From Oscillospiraceae bacterium (lineage in GTDB: Bacteria > Bacillota > Clostridia > Oscillospirales > Acutalibacteraceae), in assembly GCA_003514385.1 (NCBI GenBank), contig DOQR01000007.1:62001-126000 (forward strand): a stretch of 64,000 bases of DNA. The letters run 5' to 3'. The number at the start of each line of letters is the position of its first letter. Within the stretch, counting starts at the first letter, position 1. Shown one piece after another: positions 43,562-52,909 of the stretch. Under the pieces are notes generated by a model. That model did not search any database, had not been told where the DNA came from, and was given only the letters and a program-made list of their open reading frames with translations. Made by a program: the position numbers and the translations under genes.

Positions 43562-44338
43562 TTACGCTCTGTTGTTTCTTTTTATTGCCTCGATAGCACC
43601 CTTTTCGAGCCGCGAGACCTGCGCCTGCGAGATGCCTATCTCCCCTGCCACTTCCATCTGGGTCTTGCCCTTTAAAAAGCGCAGATAAAGTATTTTCTTC
43701 TCCCGCTCCGGCAGATTTTCGACCGACTCGCGAAAGATTATCTCATCGAGCCAGCTCCCGTCGTCACCGCTGTCGCCGAGCTGATCCATGACATATATCG
43801 TATCGCCGCCGTCCGAGAACACGGGCTCATAGAGCGAGACGGGCTCGACAATCGCTTCGAGGGCTAAAACTATCTCCTCTTTTTTCATGTTCATCGCTTT
43901 CGCTATCTCTTCTACCGTCGGGTCGCGCCCGAGCTTTGCGACAAGCTTCTCTTTCTCCTGCATCGCGTGATAGGCAACATCTCTTATTGATCGACTGACG
44001 CGCATCGAGTTGTTGTCGCGCAGATAGCGGCGTATTTCGCCGATTATCATGGGAACGGCATAGGTCGAAAAGCGGACATTTTGGTTTATATCAAAGTTAT
44101 CTATAGCTTTTATAAGCCCGATGCACCCGACCTGGAAGAGATCGTCGGGGTTCTCTCCCCTGTTTGTAAACCGCTGGACAACGCTCAGAACAAGGCGCAA
44201 ATTTCCGTTTATAAGCTCGTCCCGCGCCGACTTGTCCCCCGAATGCATACGGCGCAGAAGCTCCGTCTTTTCTTTCTCTTTGAGCACCTTCAGCTTCGAT
44301 GTATTCACTCCGCAGATCTCGACCCTGTTGTACTGCAT
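43562..44338 (-). CDS. sigG: RNA polymerase sporulation sigma factor G
   Basis: 258 residues, the usual size. It begins MQYNRVEICGVNTSKL, a SigG-specific N-terminus. Region 2 has DDLFQVGCIGLIKAIDNFD and FSTYAVPMIIGEIRRYLRD; region 4 ends KTQMEVAGEIGISQAQVSRL. It drives late forespore genes. GGGAGG lies 7 bases before ATG 44338. In Bacillus it is activated once the SpoIIIA channel works; that operon is 12 kb away here. Confidence 0.97.
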   Translation of the reverse strand: MQYNRVEICGVNTSKLKVLKEKEKTELLRRMHSGDKSARDELINGNLRLVLSVVQRFTNRGENPDDLFQVGCIGLIKAIDNFDINQNVRFSTYAVPMIIGEIRRYLRDNNSMRVSRSIRDVAYHAMQEKEKLVAKLGRDPTVEEIAKAMNMKKEEIVLALEAIVEPVSLYEPVFSDGGDTIYVMDQLGDSGDDGSWLDEIIFRESVENLPEREKKILYLRFLKGKTQMEVAGEIGISQAQVSRLEKGAIEAIKRNNRA

Positions 44339-44372
44339 TCCGCCGCCTCCCACTTTGCTCGCGCTATAAAAA

Positions 44373-44401
44373 ATTATTCCCATATAGCGCGCTCTTAATA
44401 C
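44373..44401 (-). promoter_or_regulatory. Candidate sigma-F/sigma-G promoter of sigG
   Basis: A -35-like GTATT (44401-44397) and -10-like GGGAATAAT (44381-44373) with 15-base spacing fit the sigma-F consensus (GYWTA, GGnRAnAnT). An 8-bp inverted repeat, GCGCTATA...TATAGCGC (44361-44390), brackets the -10. By family knowledge sigG is read by sigma-F then itself. Confidence 0.5.
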
Positions 44402-44492
44402 CGCGGAGAAAAATTTTTGAACTGAGATTGACACGGCGGCGGCGGGCGTGTTACCATTTATCCGGAATAAAAAATATTGAAGGAGGCTCACT

Positions 44493-45290
44493 ATGCGATT
44501 CGGAACCTGCGTTGGATTTGACAAGCTCGAATCTGCCGCGAAGCTCGGATATGACTATCTTGAAAGCAATCTGGGGCACATAAAAAGTCTCGGCGAGCAG
44601 GAACTAAAAAATACAAAAGCAATGCTTGACGGTTATGGAGCAAAGCTTGAAGCGGTGAACTGCTTTTTCCCCGGGGAGATACACCTCGCAGGAGAGGATG
44701 CGGACATCGAAATCATAAGAGACTACACGCGCCGCGCATTTGACAACGCGGTGTTTCTCGGAATCGAAACCTGCGTGCTCGGAAGCGGGCGTTCGCGCAG
44801 CGTGCCGGAGGGATTCGACAGAGAAAAAGGTCTCGAACAGATACACTCGGCTCTGCGAGTCATAGACGACGAAGCGGGCGAACACGGAATAAGAGTTGCA
44901 ATTGAGCCGCTGAACAGGTTTGAAACAAATGTGTTTACGACAGTCCGCGAGAGTGTTGACACCTGCCGCACTCTGGGGCTCAAAAACATATTTGTCCTCG
45001 CCGACATATATCATATGGTTATGGAAAATGAGGACTTCGGTGCGCTTCGATATGCGGGAGACAAGTTGATACACATACACTTCTCGAATCCGACCGCAAA
45101 AGATTCGCCGAACGGCGGAAAAATGAAGCGCATCTTCCCCGCAGAAGGCGACGGATACAATTACGCGCCGTTCGCAGAAGCCGTAAAGGAAGCCGGATAC
45201 GACGGAAGAATGAGCATTGAAGCCAACTGCATAAACTTTGAAGCCGAAGCGGCAGAGGGGCTTAAAATGATGAAGAAGCTTTTTGAGTGA
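44493..45290 (+). CDS. Sugar phosphate isomerase/epimerase (AP-endonuclease 2-like TIM barrel)
   Basis: 265 residues with the xylose-isomerase-like fold: GFDKLESAAKLGYDYLESNL at the start, metal-ligand regions VAIEPLNRFETNVF, VLADIYHMVMENED, HIHFSNPTAKDSPNG and MSIEANC near the end. Likely epimerises a keto-sugar. GGAGG precedes the ATG. It is 7 bases ahead of the large glycoside-hydrolase-like gene and probably co-transcribed. Confidence 0.82.
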   Translation: MRFGTCVGFDKLESAAKLGYDYLESNLGHIKSLGEQELKNTKAMLDGYGAKLEAVNCFFPGEIHLAGEDADIEIIRDYTRRAFDNAVFLGIETCVLGSGRSRSVPEGFDREKGLEQIHSALRVIDDEAGEHGIRVAIEPLNRFETNVFTTVRESVDTCRTLGLKNIFVLADIYHMVMENEDFGALRYAGDKLIHIHFSNPTAKDSPNGGKMKRIFPAEGDGYNYAPFAEAVKEAGYDGRMSIEANCINFEAEAAEGLKMMKKLFE

Positions 45291-45297
45291 GGATAAA

Positions 45298-47526
45298 ATG
45301 AGACACGAATATAGCAATCTTAAAATTTTCGCGCAGGGCGGCGACGCAATCAAAGCCGCAGAGATACTGCGCGGAGAAATAGAATCGAGAACGGGAGCTA
45401 TGCCGCAAATGACCGACTCTGAAAAAGCGGACATATCTCTTATCGCCGACCCGAACGGTCTGCGCGACGGATATAAAATAGAGCAGAGCGGCAGCCGCCT
45501 TGTTTTCAGGGCGCGGGGCATACGCGGACTGATATTCGCCATCGGCATGTTTCTGAGAAAAATCGAAGTTTCGGGCGAAAAAACCACGCTCATACAGGAT
45601 ATCGGCGGAGAATACAAGCCCGACAAGCGCATAAGGGGTCACCAGCTCGGCTACCGCACAACGCCCAACAGCTACGACGCGTGGGATTTGGAGGACTACC
45701 GCAGATATTATCTCGACCTGATGTTCTTCGGATGCAACACGGTTGAGCACATTCCGTATGACGGGCTCGGAGCGCAGCAGAACAGGCTGATGAAATATGA
45801 CCCGCAGGACTTTCTCGTTGAAGCTTCAAGAATCGCGGACGAATATGACCTCGATGTGTCGCTCTGGTACCCGAACGACCGCGAGAGCCTTGAGGACGCC
45901 GAGATACGGCGCAGGCGCGTCTTCGAGCGCACGCCGAGGATAAACGTAATGTTCCCGCCCGGAGGCGACCCCGGCGACTACGACACGGACGAATTTATAA
46001 GCCGCTGTCGCGATTTTTCGCGCCTGCTCAAGGAATATCACCCAAACGCCGAGATGTGGCCGTCCGCACAGCAGCCGCACTCGATACCGAACTGGGGCGA
46101 AAAGCTCATAAGCGAACTGCAAAAGCTGCCGGACGAAATTGACGGCATTATAACAGGTCCGAACCACGCTTTTGAGATGGATGAGCTGCGCCGCAGAGTG
46201 CCCGCAAAATATCCGATAAGATTTTATCCGGACATAACGCACAATGTGCGCTGCGAATATCCGGTTCACTTCGACCGCGACGACTGGCACTATGCGCTCG
46301 CCGCCGGACTCAGCCGCGAATGCACGAATCCCCGCCCCTGCGAATACAGGAAGATTCACCGCCTCACGCGCAGATATGTTGTCGGCAGTGTTTCATATTC
46401 CGAGGGCATAACGGACGATGTCAACAAATGCGTCTGGAGCGACATGGACTTCTTCCCCTATGTCGATGTCCGCGACTCGCTCGAGGACTATTCGCGCCTG
46501 TATTTCCCCTCTCTGCCGGCAAGCGAGGTTGCAGACAGGATACTCGGGCTTGAGCTAAATTGGCAGACAGATCCGGCGGAAAACCCCGGCATTGACGACA
46601 ATCTCAGAGGTTGGGAGTCGCTCGCCGAAAGATATCCCGATGCCGTGAAGCTCTGGCGATTCAACCAGTGCCTGTTCCGCGCAAAGTGCGACGCATATCT
46701 AAGACACAAGCGAATAATCGAACTGCGAGCGATAAAAGAAGCGAAACGCGAGATTCTCTCCGGCAGGCTCGCGAGCGCAAAGGATATACTCAAAAATACC
46801 GAGGACGGGCGTGAAAAGGCGCTTCGCGCGGACATAGAGCGCATTGCAGGAGAGCTTTTTGAGCAGATAGGCTTGCAGACGGATGTTGAGCGTTACTGCG
46901 CCAACAGCTGGGAGCGCGGAGCGGTGCTTGAGACAATCGACCTGCCGAACACCGACCGCGCATGGCTTATGGGTCGGCTCGAAAAGGCTGAATCGATGCC
47001 CGATGACGAGGCTAAAAAATACATGATTCGCAGCGTCAGGCGCAACGAAGTCGGGAGCGACGAATATTATTTCTCGGTCGCGGAGCACGGCTTCAGAGTG
47101 CTCGGGTGCGAGCAAGTTGTCGGCCCCGAGGGCATATACATGAACTTCCAGGGTGACCGCCCCGATGTCAACAACGGCAGTCTCCCGACCTGCCTTTTCA
47201 AAGTCTACGACAACCAGTCGTTCAGGTGCAAGCTTGGCGGATTCAGATATGACACCGACTACGAGCTGAAAGTCACCTATCATCAGAAAAAAGATGAGAG
47301 CATCGACGACCTGACGATAAAAGCCAACGGAACGATTGTATACAAAGGCGGTCAGTTCGGCGAAGAGGACGAAGAATTCAACCGCGAGATGCTCCCCGAC
47401 GGCTTTCTCTGCGCAGTATATCAGCTGCCGAAAGATGTGTTCGTCAACGGGTGCGTTGAAATCGAGATATTTGAAGAACACGCGGGAGTTATGATAAGCG
47501 AACTACGAATAGTTAAGAAAAAATAA
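45298..47526 (+). CDS. Large glycoside hydrolase-like protein (alpha-glucuronidase/GH20-like layout)
   Basis: 742 residues and no signal peptide. An N-terminal alpha/beta domain (LRGEIESRTGAMPQMT, ARGIRGLIFAIGMFLRK) is like domain 2 of GH20/GH67 enzymes. A TIM-barrel-like part follows: RGHQLGYRTTPNSYDAWD, FFGCNTVEHIPYDG, DEYDLDVSLWYPNDRESL, IDGIITGPNHAFEMDELRR. The helical middle and a C-terminal beta domain (~600-742) could be a binding module. I cannot name the family. The upstream isomerase suggests work on an unusual sugar or uronic acid. Confidence 0.65.
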   Translation: MRHEYSNLKIFAQGGDAIKAAEILRGEIESRTGAMPQMTDSEKADISLIADPNGLRDGYKIEQSGSRLVFRARGIRGLIFAIGMFLRKIEVSGEKTTLIQDIGGEYKPDKRIRGHQLGYRTTPNSYDAWDLEDYRRYYLDLMFFGCNTVEHIPYDGLGAQQNRLMKYDPQDFLVEASRIADEYDLDVSLWYPNDRESLEDAEIRRRRVFERTPRINVMFPPGGDPGDYDTDEFISRCRDFSRLLKEYHPNAEMWPSAQQPHSIPNWGEKLISELQKLPDEIDGIITGPNHAFEMDELRRRVPAKYPIRFYPDITHNVRCEYPVHFDRDDWHYALAAGLSRECTNPRPCEYRKIHRLTRRYVVGSVSYSEGITDDVNKCVWSDMDFFPYVDVRDSLEDYSRLYFPSLPASEVADRILGLELNWQTDPAENPGIDDNLRGWESLAERYPDAVKLWRFNQCLFRAKCDAYLRHKRIIELRAIKEAKREILSGRLASAKDILKNTEDGREKALRADIERIAGELFEQIGLQTDVERYCANSWERGAVLETIDLPNTDRAWLMGRLEKAESMPDDEAKKYMIRSVRRNEVGSDEYYFSVAEHGFRVLGCEQVVGPEGIYMNFQGDRPDVNNGSLPTCLFKVYDNQSFRCKLGGFRYDTDYELKVTYHQKKDESIDDLTIKANGTIVYKGGQFGEEDEEFNREMLPDGFLCAVYQLPKDVFVNGCVEIEIFEEHAGVMISELRIVKKK

Positions 47527-47528
47527 AG

Positions 47529-47563
47529 ATATGCACTGTGGAAAGCCGCAGTGCATATTTTTT
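47529..47563 (+). terminator. Terminator of the sugar cluster
   Basis: ATATGCACTG with CAGTGCATAT (10 bp), followed by TTTTTT, right after the stop of the large protein. Confidence 0.9.
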
Positions 47564-47577
47564 ACAGCCCCGACGGA

Positions 47578-47606
47578 TTGAATTGGCAGAGCAAATATGT
47601 TATTAT
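47578..47606 (+). promoter_or_regulatory. Promoter of the MATE transporter gene
   Basis: TTGAAT (47578-47583) and TATTAT (47601-47606) with 17-base spacing. Confidence 0.65.
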
Positions 47607-47634
47607 ACATATGTATAACAAACGGAGGTCTCAA

Positions 47635-49026
47635 ATGGAAGCTGTTGCAACTCCCCTCGCTGGAAAGCCGCTTTTCAGCAACAAAGCACTCAAAAAATTG
47701 ATATTCCCGCTTGTCATCGAGCAATTTCTCGCGATATCCGTCGGTTTCTGCGACACGGTTATGATATCCGGTCTCGGAGACGAGGCTATTTCGGGCGTTT
47801 CGCTCGTTGACATGATAATGACGCTGATGATAAATGTCTTTGCCGCGCTCGCTACGGGCGGCGCAGTCGTTGCGGCGCAGTTCATCGGCGCAAAAAGAGC
47901 AAAGGACGCGCGCAACAGCGCATCTCAGCTGATATTTATCGCGTTTATAATCTCGATTGTACTCATGGCACTGACCCTTGTTTTCAAGGCTCAGCTGCTC
48001 AGGCTCTTTTTCAGCACGCTTGAAGAGGGTGTTATGCAGTCCGCATTGACATATTTCTGGATATCCGCGCTGTCGTTCCCGTTCCTCGCTATATATAACT
48101 GCTGCGCAGCGCTTTTCCGCGCCATGGGCAACTCGAAAATATCAATGTTAGCCTCGCTCATCACCACAATTATGAACATAATCGGCAACGCCATTCTCAT
48201 ATACGGAGTCAAATGGGGTGTTGCTGGCGCGGCGATATCCTCGACTATTTCGCGTTTTGCGGCGATGCTCCTGCTGCTCATCCTCCTGCACAAGAGAGAT
48301 CGTCCGATTTATATCTCGATTAAAGATAAATTCAGGCCGAATTTCGGGCTTATAAAAAAGATACTCTCTATAGGAATACCCAGCAGCATCGAGAGCAGCC
48401 TGTTTCACCTCGGGCGCATACTTGTCGTCAGCATTATAACCTCGTTCGGAACGGTTCAGATAGCGGCTAACGCAGTCGCAAACAACCTCGACGGAATCGG
48501 ATGCATACCCGGTCAGGCGATGGGGCTTGCGGTGATAACGGTCATAGGCCAGTGCGTCGGTCTGGGCAGCGAAGAGCAGATAAGACTGCACACGAAAAAG
48601 CTGATGCGGCTCACCTACCTTATGTCGGCGATATGGAACGCGATAATCCTCGCGACTCTCCCGCTGACGCTCAGGATGTATAACATCTCGCCCGATGCAT
48701 ATTCGCTCGCGCTCAAGCTCATCATCATTCACAACGGCTGTGCGATATTTATCTGGCCCGCATCGTTCACCATGCCGAATGTTCTCAAGGCAGCGAACGA
48801 TGTCAAATTCACGATGTGCATCGCGCTGTTTTCGATGTTCACTTTCCGACTGCTTCTGAGCTACATAATCGGACTCAAGCTCGGCATGGGCGCTATCGGC
48901 GTTTGGATAGCGATGATAGTTGACTGGGTGTTCCGCGCGGTTGCGTTCTGCCTGCGATACAAAGGCAAACGCTGGCTGAGCTACAGCATCTACAAAAAAG
49001 ACAAGAAACCGGCAAAAGCAGAATAA
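47635..49026 (+). CDS. MATE family efflux transporter
   Basis: 463 residues and twelve predicted membrane helices. Typical motifs are FCDTVMISGLGDEAISGVSL in helix 1-2, ATGGAVVAAQFIGAKRAKDA, ISALSFPFLAIYNCCAALFRAMGNS and GIPSSIESSLFHLGRILV in the second half. Sodium- or proton-driven export of cations or drugs. ATG 47635 is 6 bases after CGGAGG; an upstream frame from 47611 lacks an RBS. Confidence 0.9.
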   Translation: MEAVATPLAGKPLFSNKALKKLIFPLVIEQFLAISVGFCDTVMISGLGDEAISGVSLVDMIMTLMINVFAALATGGAVVAAQFIGAKRAKDARNSASQLIFIAFIISIVLMALTLVFKAQLLRLFFSTLEEGVMQSALTYFWISALSFPFLAIYNCCAALFRAMGNSKISMLASLITTIMNIIGNAILIYGVKWGVAGAAISSTISRFAAMLLLLILLHKRDRPIYISIKDKFRPNFGLIKKILSIGIPSSIESSLFHLGRILVVSIITSFGTVQIAANAVANNLDGIGCIPGQAMGLAVITVIGQCVGLGSEEQIRLHTKKLMRLTYLMSAIWNAIILATLPLTLRMYNISPDAYSLALKLIIIHNGCAIFIWPASFTMPNVLKAANDVKFTMCIALFSMFTFRLLLSYIIGLKLGMGAIGVWIAMIVDWVFRAVAFCLRYKGKRWLSYSIYKKDKKPAKAE

Positions 49027-49030
49027 ATTT

Positions 49031-49113
49031 GACCCCGCAGTTGCGTTTACTGCGGGGTCAGATTATATCACGGCATAAAAACGAGGCAGTCTTTCGACTG
49101 CCTCGTTTTTTGT
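49031..49113. terminator. Two hairpin terminators between the MATE gene and tsf
   Basis: First: GACCCCGCAGT with ACTGCGGGGTC (49031-49059). Second: a bidirectional hairpin at 49078-49111, AAAACGAGGCAGT with ACTGCCTCGTTTT and T-runs on both strands, which ends the minus-strand rpsB-tsf operon and the plus-strand MATE transcript. Confidence 0.9.
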
Positions 49114-49117
49114 TTAA

Positions 49118-50221
49118 TTATTTATTGCCGGTCATCTTTGCGATTTCTTCGGCGTAGTTCTCTTCTTTCTTCTCGATGCCCTCGCCCTTTGCGTAGCGGA
49201 TGAAGCCGGTAGCCTTTATCGAAGCGCCGAGCTTCTTAGCAACATCTGCAATGTAGCCTGCGACATCGCCGTCATAGAGATCCGAACGAACGAATGCCTG
49301 CTCAAGAAGGCAAACTTCCTTGAGCTGCTTCTTCATACGGCCGTCGACTGCACCTGCAAAGATCTTGTTTGCAACGATATCAGCCTTGCTTGCCATTGCA
49401 AGCTCGACAAGAGTCTCAACTGCCTTATCGGAAAGGAAGTTGAAGAGGAACTTGTTGTTCTTCTGCTCCTCATAAGCTACAAGATCCTCATCGCTGAAGA
49501 GCTTATCGTTGACAGCCTTATCGAAGAGATTCTTAAGAATCGGCTTCGGAAGAGACTCGGGCTTGTTGAGCGAGCTGTCGATAGTGATCGACTTCATCTT
49601 TGCAAGCTCATCGTCGGAGATGCAATCCTTGCTGAGATACTCGGGGCTCATAGCTGCAATCTGCATTGCAACGTTTCTGCCCATCTCCTTAAACTCTGCC
49701 TTATCGGCAGCGTCTGTATCAAAGCTGACAAGAACGCCTACCGAGCCGCCGCCGTGGATATAGGAAGCAACAGTGCCCTCAACTCTTACAAAGCGGCGAA
49801 CCTTCATGTTCTCACGGATTACGAGGAAGAGCTCCTGAACAGCGTCGGAGACAGTCTCATCGCTGCCCGAAAGGGTCATAGCAAGGAGAGCGTCAACATC
49901 TGCCGGATTCTTTTCCGCAACAGTGACAGCAATCTTATTTGCAAGCTCAACAAACTTCTCGTTCTTTGCAACGAAGTCTGTCTCGCAGTTGACTTCTACC
50001 ATAGAAGCAACCTTATTTGCCTCATCATAATATGCAACAACAACGCCCTCGGCGGCAACGCGGCCTGCCTTCTTGGCGGCGGAAGCAAGACCCTTCTCAC
50101 GAAGAACATCAACGGCCTTGTCCATATCGCCGTCGGTCTCTGTGAGAGCCTTCTTGCAGTCCATCATACCTGCTCCGGTCTTTTCGCGGAGAGCCTGTAC
50201 GTCTTTAGCAGTGAAGTTCAT
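49118..50221 (-). CDS. tsf: Translation elongation factor Ts
   Basis: 367 residues, longer than the usual ~290-300 because the core domain is partly duplicated or extended. It begins FTAKDVQALREKTGAGMMDCKKALTE-type, with VEVNCETDFVAKNEKF and NVAMQIAAMSPEYL. It is the exchange factor for EF-Tu. Its start shares one base with the rpsB stop. Confidence 0.95.
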   Translation of the reverse strand: MNFTAKDVQALREKTGAGMMDCKKALTETDGDMDKAVDVLREKGLASAAKKAGRVAAEGVVVAYYDEANKVASMVEVNCETDFVAKNEKFVELANKIAVTVAEKNPADVDALLAMTLSGSDETVSDAVQELFLVIRENMKVRRFVRVEGTVASYIHGGGSVGVLVSFDTDAADKAEFKEMGRNVAMQIAAMSPEYLSKDCISDDELAKMKSITIDSSLNKPESLPKPILKNLFDKAVNDKLFSDEDLVAYEEQKNNKFLFNFLSDKAVETLVELAMASKADIVANKIFAGAVDGRMKKQLKEVCLLEQAFVRSDLYDGDVAGYIADVAKKLGASIKATGFIRYAKGEGIEKKEENYAEEIAKMTGNK

Positions 50222-50955
50222 TATTTGTCCTCCTCTGTCTCTGCGGCCTCGGTAGCCTCTGCGTCGCCCTGCTCGCCCTGTCTGCCCTCGATGACAGCGT
50301 CTGCCATTGCGGCGGAGATAAGACGGACAGCGCGGATAGCGTCGTCGTTGCCGGGGATAACATAGTCTACTTCATCGGGATCGCAGTTTGTGTCGACGAT
50401 AGCGATGATCGGAATACCGAGCTTATGAGCCTCGAGAACAGCGATCTTCTCCTTGCGGGGATCGACGATGAACATAGCAGCGGGCTGCTTCTTCATCTTG
50501 GAGATACCGCCCATGAACTTCTCAAGCTTCTCTATCTCGAGCTGGAGCTTGATAACTTCCTTCTTGGGAAGCATATCGAAAGTTCCGTCAGCCTCCATGG
50601 TCTTGAGCTGCTCAAGTCTCTTTATACGGCGCTGAATGGTGTTGAAGTTGGTGAGCATACCGCCGAGCCAACGGGCGTTGACATAAGGCATGCCGCAGCG
50701 CTCAGCCTCCTCGCGGATAGAATCCTGAGCCTGCTTCTTCGTGCCGACGAAAAGGATCTCCTTGCCGTCTGCAGCGATATCGCGGACCGCCATATAGGCA
50801 TCCTCAAGCTTCTTGACCGTCTTCTGAAGGTCGATGATGTAAATACCGTTGCGCTCCGTGAAAATATAGGGAGCCATTTTGGGGTTCCATCTTCTGGTCT
50901 GATGACCGAAGTGCACACCTGCTTCAAGCAGCTGCTTCATTGATACTACTGACAT
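50221..50955 (-). CDS. rpsB: 30S ribosomal protein S2
   Basis: 244 residues: [37 protein letters not shown] and [27 protein letters not shown] are S2 signatures, with an acidic Glu-rich tail. ATG 50955 follows AAAGGAGG. First gene of the rpsB-tsf operon, whose ~100-base leader can fold into hairpins and may mediate S2 autoregulation. Confidence 0.97.
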   Translation of the reverse strand: MSVVSMKQLLEAGVHFGHQTRRWNPKMAPYIFTERNGIYIIDLQKTVKKLEDAYMAVRDIAADGKEILFVGTKKQAQDSIREEAERCGMPYVNARWLGGMLTNFNTIQRRIKRLEQLKTMEADGTFDMLPKKEVIKLQLEIEKLEKFMGGISKMKKQPAAMFIVDPRKEKIAVLEAHKLGIPIIAIVDTNCDPDEVDYVIPGNDDAIRAVRLISAAMADAVIEGRQGEQGDAEATEAAETEEDK

Positions 50956-51062
50956 TTGTTTTTCCTCCTTTGGTTTTTCCTCCGCGAAACAGGGCGGCCG
51001 CAACGGCGAAAATTCACCGCACCGGGCGACTTCCTAAAGCTTCGCGTGCGTAATGCTCGGAT

Positions 51063-51091
51063 ATTATATCACAGCAAGATATAAAAATCAA
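51063..51091 (-). promoter_or_regulatory. Promoter of rpsB-tsf
   Basis: TTGATT (51091-51086) and TATAAT (51068-51063) with a 17-base spacer, giving a ~100-base leader ahead of rpsB. Confidence 0.85.
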
Positions 51092-51108
51092 GAGTTTTTT
51101 AATCTATT

Positions 51109-51681
51109 TCAGCTTTTCTCTGCCGGTTCTTTGTGCTCTTCTCTTTTGCCGCCGGAAGTTTTTGCAAGCGCTTTGTTATAGAGCTTATACACTCCGCACT
51201 TCCAGCACAGGAGCATACCGACGACTGCGCCGACAACCGCCTGAAGAATCTGATATGGAAGCTTCATAACGGCGTATTCTGGGGTGCTGTAGATAAATGC
51301 TCTGCCGAGGGAGTAGCCGACGACCATAATGACCGCGCCTATCGAGACGCCTATTCCGCTCGCGAGCACGGGGTGCTTCTTCAGAACATAGTGCGAGAAA
51401 ACGGAGATGATAACAGCCTGAAGTCCGTGGGTCGCCAATGAGACGAACATCGGGAGCGGATAGAAGAACAGGTCTCCGAGGAACGCGCCGACTCCGCCGA
51501 CTATAAACGCCGCGACAGGGTCGAGGATTATCGCCGCGGTGCAGATAATTATATCATTGAGATACAGGTGACCGCCCGGAACAGGAACGCCGAACGAACT
51601 CATCGCGACATTGAGCGCCATGAACATTGCCGTCAAACATATCCACAGCGTGGTTCTTTTCGTGTTGCTTTTCTCTTTCAT
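51109..51681 (-). CDS. ECF transporter S component (possibly vitamin B6)
   Basis: 190 residues and about six hydrophobic helices with the S-component pattern (LWICLTAMFMALNVAMS, PGGHLYLNDIIICTAAI, GGVGAFLGDLFFYPLPM). S components bind a vitamin and dock on the shared EcfAAT module, absent here. It is divergent from a MocR regulator; MocR/PdxR-type regulators control pyridoxal pathways and linked S components, so a B6 vitamer is a reasonable guess. GGAGG precedes the ATG. Confidence 0.78.
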   Translation of the reverse strand: MKEKSNTKRTTLWICLTAMFMALNVAMSSFGVPVPGGHLYLNDIIICTAAIILDPVAAFIVGGVGAFLGDLFFYPLPMFVSLATHGLQAVIISVFSHYVLKKHPVLASGIGVSIGAVIMVVGYSLGRAFIYSTPEYAVMKLPYQILQAVVGAVVGMLLCWKCGVYKLYNKALAKTSGGKREEHKEPAEKS

Positions 51682-51772
51682 TTTAAAGTCCTCCTTGCTT
51701 TTTTGACAGGAATATTATACAATACCACTGATAATATAAAATAGTCAGAAACGGAGAAAATAATATAACCAG

Positions 51773-52861
51773 ATGAAATACACGGTTGACTTGAACGACC
51801 GCCCGGTCTATTTGCAGATTTACAGACAGCTCAGGGCGGATATAGTCGGCGGGGCGTTCGCCTACGGCAGCAAACTGCCGTCAAAGCGGCTGCTCGCGGA
51901 AGAGCTCGGGGTGAGCACGATAACGACAGAGCACGCATATGATTTACTCTGCGAAGAGGGATACGCTCAGGCTCGCGAACGAAGCGGATATTTTGTTGTT
52001 TTCCGCCGTTCGGACGGCTTTGCGGCGTCCGACAACAGACCGCCAGAGCCGATGCGAGGAAAAAATATCGAACACAGCAAGCCCGAATTTTCATTATCGC
52101 TGCTCAGCAGGACGATGCGCAAAGTTATTGCGGACTGCGGGGACGAGATACTTGAGCGCTCGCCGCACTCGGGACGCATTGAGCTGCGCGACGCACTGCG
52201 GCAATATCTCGCGAGAAACCGCGGCATATCGGTTGACACCGATCAGATAATTGTAGGCTCGGGTGCGGAATATCTTTACGGGCTGATAGTCGACCTGCTC
52301 GGCAGGGACAAAACATACGCGATAGAGTCGCCGTCATACGAAAAAATCGAGCAGGTATACAGGGCGGCGGGGGTCAGATACGAGCTTCTCCCCCTCTCGG
52401 ACGACGGCATAGACGGAGCGGCGCTGAGCGGCAGCAAGGCGGATATTCTGCATACTACGCCATATCGAAGCTTCCCGACGGGAGTCACGGCGTCCGCCTC
52501 GAAGAGATATGAATATATCAGCTGGTCTTCATCGGGCGACAGATTCATTGTGGAGTCGGACTACGACTCCGAGTTTTCGGTCTCGCAGAAGCCTGTGGAC
52601 ACGCTTTTTGTGCTCTCCGACCGCGACAACGTAATATATCTCAACACATTTTCAAAAACTATATCGCCCTCGCTGCGTGTCGGATACATGGTTCTGCCGA
52701 AAAGGCTCGTTAAGATATTTGAAGAGCGGCTCGGGTTCTATTCCTGCACCGTGCCGACATTCGAGCAGTTGGTGCTGACCGAGCTTCTAAACAGCGGCGA
52801 CTTCGAGCGGCACATAAACAGAGTCAGACGCGCAAAGCGCAGAGAGCTCAATAAGGCATAA
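51773..52861 (+). CDS. MocR-type regulator (GntR domain plus aminotransferase fold), C-terminally shortened
   Basis: 362 residues. The winged helix is VYLQIYRQLRADIVGG...LPSKRLLAEELGVSTITTEHAYDLL (residues ~10-65), then an aminotransferase-I-like fold with IIVGSGAEYLYGLIVDL, the tyrosine IESPSYEKIEQVY and the PLP-Lys region NTFSKTISPSLRVGYM. Full MocR proteins are ~460-480 aa; this ends right after INRVRRAKRRELNKA, losing roughly 100 residues of the small domain. A terminator follows within 6 bases. It may still bind DNA, and PLP binding is doubtful. Confidence 0.82.
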   Translation: MKYTVDLNDRPVYLQIYRQLRADIVGGAFAYGSKLPSKRLLAEELGVSTITTEHAYDLLCEEGYAQARERSGYFVVFRRSDGFAASDNRPPEPMRGKNIEHSKPEFSLSLLSRTMRKVIADCGDEILERSPHSGRIELRDALRQYLARNRGISVDTDQIIVGSGAEYLYGLIVDLLGRDKTYAIESPSYEKIEQVYRAAGVRYELLPLSDDGIDGAALSGSKADILHTTPYRSFPTGVTASASKRYEYISWSSSGDRFIVESDYDSEFSVSQKPVDTLFVLSDRDNVIYLNTFSKTISPSLRVGYMVLPKRLVKIFEERLGFYSCTVPTFEQLVLTELLNSGDFERHINRVRRAKRRELNKA

Positions 52862-52866
52862 AAAAT

Positions 52867-52909
52867 CGGCGGCAAGGTCAATTCCTGCCGCCGTTCGTTT
52901 TAATTTTTT
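52867..52909 (+). terminator. Terminator of the mocR gene
   Basis: CGGCGGCA with TGCCGCCG, 11-base loop, followed by TTCGTTTTAATTTTTT. Confidence 0.88.
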
